Assembly: GCA_030248065.1 (NCBI GenBank)
Contig: JASAMV010000803.1
Location: 1-64,000, forward strand
Direction: 5' to 3'
Source of the DNA: Rhynchonema sp. JSB1_4
Taxonomy: Eukaryota; Nematoda; Chromadorea; Monhysterida; Xyalidae
Length of the DNA stretch: 64,000 nt
Made by a program: the position numbers and the translations under genes. Under the pieces are notes generated by a model. That model worked only from the letters and a program-made list of their open reading frames with translations. It ran no database searches and was not told the DNA's origin. This document shows positions 58,671 through 64,000 of this stretch, piece by piece. Numbering within the stretch: position 1 is the first letter of the stretch; each line of letters starts with the position of its first letter.

Positions 58671-59193
58671 AAGTTTTGGTTTTGCGGTTGCACATTCAGC
58701 AAGCATTTTCGCTGACAATCATTCTGTCCGTAGTGTTCTGAAAACATTGCTTTACGTGAAGTAACTGGACGTGGCCAAGGCTGGCACAAGCTGCTAAAAA
58801 TAACACTACTTTTGCGTCGCTGAAGCATCAGCTGTTCGACTCGTGCCCACGTTTTCCAAGCCCTATGCTGTTCATGGCCGGTAGCTGTGAGGCCAGGGAT
58901 CTTTCAGGCCCAAAGAGATGTGTAAGCCAGTACGCCTAAGTCTAATCCTAAGCTAGTACGCCTAAGTCTAAGCCCAAGTCTAAGCCTAAGCCTAGCCTGA
59001 TAAAAAAAACCCGCTGTTTCTTTCGCCGCTGTTTTGTCCGTACCTAGCAAAGATAACCACGGCTTTCTATTTTGTATAAAACGTTTTTGCTATTGGACAG
59101 TGGGTGATCAGAGACCAGACTAAAGAACTAATAAATTTTTATTCGACAATCTTTTGCACTGATTTTTGCCATGATTACGAGAGCAAAAGAATC

Positions 59194-59889
59194 ATGACCA
59201 TGCAGCCACCTACGATAGTAATTTGGTTGCTGTTGTTGATCAGTTGGCCGGTGCTTCAAATCGACACACGACACAATTCAAGATTAGTGGATGAAATGAA
59301 ATCAAAGGTTAGATTATCAACAAACAAGGTCTCAGGCACAGAACATTCATAATGTCAAGAGAAACATCAACACTGTTCAGCGTTACTGGAAAGAGCTGCT
59401 GGCCACACCGCGAGACGACAGTAAGCCTGCCGTGGCAGATGAGAACAAGGAGAGAAAGCCTGACGATCCGGTACTTTTATTGATCAGTTTGAAGGCGCTT
59501 CAGGTTTTGGCAAAAATGACTTCGACCAAGGGTGGACTCAGGTTAAAGCCGGAAAGAATTTGCATGCAGAATGCACCAAAACATTTTCGGATCTGGCAGA
59601 ATTTACATGCAAAAGTAATCCGGAATCCGCACGTATATACTTCCGGATACTAAATCCGCCCTTGGGCTGCACGGATGGACAACCAAAATGTATACTGGCA
59701 CGAAATTGCGAAGAGTTCATCGACTTCAAGCAGAAACAATCAGGCACGCATCTCCAATCGAGCTTCCTGCAGGTGTCGTTCAAAGCGATGGTGGACAAAG
59801 CCGCCGACGATATGAAAGTTAAACTGAAGAAAAGCGGCAAGAAAACTAAGGGGAAGACAAAGAAGGCTAAAGCGAAAGGGGCAGAGTAA
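59194..59889 (+). CDS. Secreted Lys-rich protein, cluster member 1
   Basis: Exons 59194-59307, 59342-59470 and 59542-59889 are all in phase 0 and give 196 residues. Exon 1 (114 nt) is a signal peptide (MTMQPPTIVIWLLLLISWPV) ending at Lys. Exon 2 contains the cluster hallmark RYWKELLATPR followed by a charged linker. Exon 3 has five cysteines (HAECTK, FTCKS, LGCTD, PKCIL, RNCEEF) and ends in a basic tail with KKSGKKTKGKTKKAKAKG. The first intron is only 34 bp, unusually short, so that junction may be wrong, although the frame agrees. No known domain is recognised. The tail could bind acidic polymers or nucleic acid outside the cell; that is inference. Confidence 0.6.
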
Positions 59890-60336
59890 TGAGGAAATTG
59901 TTCTGATATTCTTAAGTGTACGTCTGAGTGAAACATTGCATTGCAACAACGACAACATGAATAAAGGTGTCGTGTTTTATATATGGCGCATATTTTCGTA
60001 TTTTAACCCCATCCCAAACAGAAAAAATGTCGGACCTCGAACTGCTGCTGGCAATGCTCAGCAGTTAGAATCAAGTTTAGCAACAAGGACGGCAAAAAAA
60101 ACCCTGAAACCAGTTTAAAAGTCGCACAAATGACTGCTAGTGTAGGATGATATGTCTGCTCAGTGGCATTACCGTGGAAGGAAATTCATTGAACAAAATC
60201 ATCATTTGTGACGTCAGAGAACGTGCGTGCGGAGTCAGGTACCTTCAATAAGTTTCATCACGGATCAGTTGAGTGTGGGTTTTACTGAACACTAAATAAT
60301 TCAACGCTTGGTAACGATTGATCATTATTTATCATC

Positions 60337-60645
60337 ATGGCTCGTACAACAATAACCATAATATTTATACTGCTAATGCTGATGGCAAAGGTCGTATTTC
60401 AAGCCGAAAGCAAGCTGTCGTCGAGTGCGGAACTAGACGGCTTTAAAGAGAAGGTAAAAAGCATGTGAAGTACAAAGAAACGTCTGTACATCAATGAGTA
60501 GAGAGTTTACTTGAAACTATTTCAGCGTTTATTCAAGGAAATGGTCGAGGAGCACAGACACGGGCACAAAAAAGCGGAGACGAAAAAAGAACCAGGAAAA
60601 CTGTCTGAAAAGAAGAAACACAAGAAGAAGCACAAGACCGAATAA
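60337..60645 (+). CDS. Secreted Lys/His-rich peptide, cluster member 2
   Basis: Two phase-0 exons (60337-60453, 60526-60645) encode 78 residues. The first is a signal peptide (MARTTITIIFILLMLMAKVV) plus a short acidic/serine stretch ending FKEK. The second begins RLFKEMVEEHRHGHKKAE, the same position and pattern as RYWKELL in member 1, and ends KKKHKKKHKTE. AATAAA overlaps the stop codon (60641-60646). It is the smallest member and has no mature cysteine. Not recognised as a known family. Confidence 0.6.
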
Positions 60646-60783
60646 AAAAATGTGAAAAACACTCGATGTCATTGTCCGATTTCATATAATCTAATAACTA
60701 TAACTTCGCTGAAACACAAATTAATTTTGGTGGGTATCAAGCTTCGTGATTGGATGTGATTGGTAGTACTACTACTCACATTC

Positions 60784-61151
60784 CTGTGATCTGACTAGGT
60801 AGTCACATTGCCTGACGTGATCTGATAGGATCGGTCTTGCAAGCAACCGTTGCAAACGCCGCCTAAAAATGGTTTTTATATAGTACACGAGAGCGTGTAA
60901 CATCACCCAGCTAGCCATATGTGTCCATGGTAGTACTGTAGGCTGTGCGTGCACACTGCGTATGACATACACGCACACAGCACGCAAACATAGACGGACG
61001 TGGGCAGCTGGGTTGGGCCACAAACAGGAGTGTATTATGTAAAAACAATGTTATGCTGCAGTAATATAACCCAAATCGCATGACTGCCTCTGTTGATGGA
61101 CAAGTCAGATCATATAACATCACGTGATGTGACTACTTAGTCAGATATGAT
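60784..61151. mobile_element. Inverted-repeat element with GTGATCTGACTA ends
   Basis: The stretch from about 60784 (GTGATCTGACTAGGTAGTCA) is mirrored by the stretch ending about 61151 (TGACTACTTAGTCAGATATG), with further GTGATGTGATT-like units outside. It is probably a degenerate MITE between members of the secreted cluster. Boundaries are approximate. Confidence 0.45.
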
Positions 61152-61241
61152 CACACAGATCCGATCACATTGACGTGATGTGATTAGGTTGACCGATCGA
61201 TCCGAACACATCCGATCGCCAAGTTTGATGCTGACCTTTAT

Positions 61242-61463
61242 TTATTGCCAACTGAAATTGAAATCATGACCATAGCTTGCTGCCTGATAGCCCTGGTTAG
61301 GAAAAGAACCCGGACGAAACACGGATCCCGCGTGGTGACGTGAACCAAACAGAGAAGACAAGAATTCGAAAAGCCACTGGGTTGCCGGGCGATTGGACAA
61401 AGCCGGTTTGAGCAAGACCACACTGAGCAGACACAGAGCAGACCCAAATGTGCGGATGACCAT
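61242..61463 (-). CDS. Small secreted peptide, single exon
   Basis: An uninterrupted frame of 73 codons starts with a strong signal peptide (MVIRTFGSALCLLSVVLL, probable cut after LKPALS). The mature part contains QWLFEFLSSLFGSRHH and a Gly/Phe/Tyr/Gln-rich end (GYQAASYGHDFNFSWQ). The stop codon is immediately followed by overlapping AATAAA motifs on the minus strand, a compact 3' end seen elsewhere in the cluster. It is transcribed opposite to its neighbours, with its ATG 183 bases from that of the next plus-strand gene, so they may share a promoter. The frame extends upstream to 61595, so a longer start is possible. No known family. Confidence 0.5.
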   Translation of the reverse strand: MVIRTFGSALCLLSVVLLKPALSNRPATQWLFEFLSSLFGSRHHAGSVFRPGSFPNQGYQAASYGHDFNFSWQ

Positions 61464-61645
61464 GCCGACACACGATTTGGACGCATTTTCGGCAGTGACG
61501 AAACAAGAAACGGATGCCTGAAAGCCAGTGGAGGGCCCCGCAGGAAGATTATCGTAAAATAGTTTTTCAACGTCAAATATCATTTTCCATTGCAAACCGA
61601 AACCGAAAATTTATAAGTTCCGATATTGATTTTCGAATTGTCATT

Positions 61646-62945
61646 ATGCTATTATTCCGATACAAAATCGTTTCATTATTTTTACTGATCGTGGCGCTAA
61701 TTTTACCAAATATTTCCGCACAAGACGAAGATGAAGAAGACGAGAATGTAAAGGAAGACCTGAATGAAGAACAAGATAAAATAGACGACGATGACGACGA
61801 AGGAAAAGAAAACCAGCCAGAAGTAACTACAACGACCAGAAAACCAACAAAAGAAGAGAAGAAGAGCAGAAAAGCCAAAGCCTGCAAAATGATTAAAGGA
61901 CTCCACAAGAAATTATGTCAGCCGATCAAGGAATTTGCCGCGAAGAAATTTGGCGAGTCATTTGCCAAAGTTGGTTTCCAGTCGTTGTTTAGCTGTCTCA
62001 GCATCTCGACAACAGGTATACACCACTTGTATTTCAGAATATCAAGAAACGAGAAGCAGTCCCACCTCAATCTACAGCAACGACGCATAGCTCAGCTCCA
62101 GCTCCAACAACAGCTCCAGGAACTAATGCTCCGGCTCCAGGTGTGTACCAATATGAGCAATTCATTTTTTCCAAAATTAAGACGAGCATAGAAACAACAA
62201 AAGGGATCAGCGATCTCTTCAGCTGCACCAGCGCTCGCGGTCAGCAGAGACGTAGCGACGTTAAACGTCACGCTCGCGCCGAAGCCATCCAAATGCGATG
62301 AAATCCTCTCACTCTACAACAGATTGTGCAAACACGTTGAAGAAAAGAAAAGGCCGGATCCAACGGTGCGATTTCATGAAAATTTAGGTTAAACTACTTC
62401 TCCGAAATAAACGATTTCTGCGTTTGTTTCTTCAGAAATATTACAAAGAGCTAATGGAGAACGTGGCAAAGGCGCGAAAGCGAATGGTGGAGGAGCACAA
62501 ACGGATACAGAAGGAATTGGAAGACGCAGAGAAAGAAGATGCAAAAGAAGATCAGACAACCGCTGAACCGACTACCAGAAAGCCGACCGCGCGAAAGCCG
62601 AAGCCTAGGCTCAGACCTGTTCGTTTCTCAAAATTGATGAGTCCAAAGTGTCTGTTTCGTTAGCGTTCTCTCTCTTTTCAGAAAGAAGAACAAAAAGACA
62701 ACGAAGGGTCATCAGAAGAAAACACAGAAGACGAAGACCGAGAGAAACCACATGATGACGAAGAGAATATCGTCGAGAAGCGCACGACAACGTCAGTGAA
62801 GAAAGCGATCCACAAAATCGAATCTAAATCAGAGCAGAATACAAAACCGCCCAAGTCAAGGTCTATGGTGAAAAGTGAAATGTCTAAACCTAAGGGAAAA
62901 GGCCAACCCAAACCTAAAAATGCCGATGCTGAGAACACTAAGTAG
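61646..62945 (+). CDS. Secreted acidic/basic repeat protein, cluster member 3
   Basis: Five exons (61646-61969, 62038-62140, 62223-62365, 62436-62618, 62682-62945) in matching phase give 338 residues. After a signal peptide (YKIVSLFLLIVALILPNISA) come a Glu/Asp block (DEDEEDENVKED), a first C-x10-C unit (ACKMIKGLHKKLC), and a Thr/Ala/Pro linker suited to O-glycosylation (SAPAPTTAPGTNAPAP). A second C-x10-C unit (KCDEILSLYNRLC) follows. The fourth exon opens with KYYKELMENVAKARKRMVEE, equivalent to RYWKELL in member 1. The last exon is a charged tail ending in Lys/Pro repeats. The internal repetition suggests duplication of a C-x10-C plus helix unit. Not recognised. Confidence 0.62.
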
Positions 62946-63247
62946 TTAACGCACTCCGAAATGTCAATCAGCAGGGAAATGAGCGAATCTTACTTCTAAT
63001 TCATATCAAGATGCAATGTTGAAGTGAAAAACAAACTTCTCTGTGAATTCTTAGTGTGATCAATGTCATAGAACGAAAGAGTGCTTTTCATGGTGTTTAT
63101 GCTGGCAATTGATAAAATGTGTTCAGAATGTGGCCCCTTTGAAATTTTAGTTTCTATTCTTCAGCGATCACTCTAAAATTATTTTTGTTCACCGTACTTT
63201 CTTGCACTAGACAATCTATTTCAAAACGTGTGCCGCATTAGGTCATT

Positions 63248-64000
63248 ATGACGTCAATTTCAACCGTTCAAATTTTGCTGTTTGTGATCATGGCGATAAA
63301 TGTGAACTCAAATGAAGGTCAATCGACAACGAATGACAAACAAAAGGAACCAAGGGCAAAGGTAACATTTACCAACCACTGCCTGTTCATTTTGAGATGT
63401 ACGGAGTAACTATTTGGAACAGCTGTCAATCTATTTTCCCCCATTGCTTCAGCGATTTTGGAGCGAGTTCTTGGAGAACATGTATAAGAAATACCATCTC
63501 AGCAACGCAATTAGTGCACAAGCCACGGTCATGAACTTGTTAAACCGTTTACCTTAAAATGTAATCGCTAAGAAAATCAATCAAGTTCGTAATTCAGACC
63601 GCAGAACCACACCACAAAGTAGCTGACAAGAACTGCCCGACGTTTGTGAAACTGTACAAGCAGAACTGCACCGAAACACCGAAGGTTGGGGGAAAGGCTG
63701 GCAACGTTACGGCGGAAGTTTCACGCCAAGCAAATTTCCGTCAACAAATAACAGACCGTGGATCGGCCTATTTTACAGGAGTCAGGATTACGCTCCAAAA
63801 GAAGCAACTTGTGCGAGGAGATCAAGCTAAAGTTGGACAAGTACTGTCCAAATAGTGAGACCACCGAATTACATGTGCGCTTGAGTCATCGCTGTTTTTT
63901 TTGTTGCCCAGTTCAGTTTGGCTGTTCTCATATGCTTTCAAAAAAATTTCAGCAAGAGTTTAGAGAGTTAAGAACCTGGCTGGAGGAACATCTGAACGCG
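63248..64000 (+). CDS. Secreted protein, cluster member 4 (cut by window end)
   Basis: Exons 63248-63361, 63453-63527, 63598-63684, 63779-63874 and 63953 onward are all in phase 0. Exon 1 is 114 nt, as in member 1, with a signal peptide (STVQILLFVIMAINVNS) and a polar end at Lys. Exon 2 begins RFWSEFLENMYKKYHLSN, the cluster hallmark. Exon 3 carries KNCPTFVKLYKQNC and exon 4 NLCEEIKLKLDKYC, two C-x10-C units. The last visible exon begins QEFRELRTWLEEHLNA. The donor ending exon 4 (gtgcgc) was chosen because it keeps the frame. The 3' end lies outside the window. Confidence 0.6.

Noticed and set aside
59616..59675. Resemblance of member-1 coding sequence (TCCGGAAT ... AA.CCGCCCT) to the MITE end at 58554
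   Set aside because: The match is short and interrupted; a domesticated MITE is possible but not supported enough to claim.

Overview
The window is nuclear DNA of a multicellular animal, most likely an invertebrate bilaterian. The evidence is intron-rich genes with GT-AG introns on both strands, animal-only domain combinations (TRIM-NHL with a filamin repeat, SPRY-SOCS box, DEG/ENaC channel, SRCR, complement-control-like modules) and abundant non-autonomous DNA transposons. I cannot name the phylum from sequence alone. Nothing here is bacterial: there are no operons, CRISPR arrays or tRNA/rRNA genes that I can see.

Layout. 1-1.1 kb: 3' end of an SRCR-domain gene (+). 1.25-13.6 kb: gene-poor, holding a 2-kb inverted-repeat element, a 65-bp-arm hairpin and a foldback repeat. 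13.7-18.6 kb: a complete TRIM2/3-like TRIM-NHL gene (+, 12 exons, 787 aa), followed by a frameshifted duplicate of its last exon. 20-21 kb: a small secreted protein gene (+) whose 3' end runs into a MITE. 21.7-24.5 kb: a complete DEG/ENaC sodium-channel subunit (-, 8 exons, 557 aa). 24.5-29.5 kb: no recognised gene, a few candidate exons, repeats. 29.56-29.9 kb: 3' end of an unrecognised minus-strand gene. 30.1-32.7 kb: a secreted five-module CCP-like gene (+). 32.7-38.3 kb: a transposon nest in which several hAT-type elements keep 8-bp target-site duplications. 38.5-41.4 kb: SPSB/gustavus-type SPRY-SOCS box gene (+, 312 aa). 43.2-46.4 kb: MPPED1/2-type metallophosphoesterase (-). 47.9-56.3 kb: complete OPA1, the mitochondrial dynamin-like GTPase (-, 22 exons, 978 aa). 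57.1-57.6 kb: C-terminal two thirds of SAP18 (-). 59.2-64 kb: a cluster of small lysine-rich or acidic secreted proteins with a shared exon plan.

The exon models for TRIM-NHL, DEG/ENaC, SPSB, OPA1 and the secreted cluster were built by hand. In each, all intron phases agree and the coding length is a multiple of three. The housekeeping genes (OPA1, SAP18, SPSB, MPPED) are unrelated neighbours, not a pathway. The most novel part is the 59-64 kb cluster. Its members share a signal-peptide exon of 114-117 nt in phase 0, an exon opening with an aromatic helix such as RYWKELL, RFWSEFL or KYYKELM, and, in two members, a recurring C-x10-C helical motif. I do not recognise this family.
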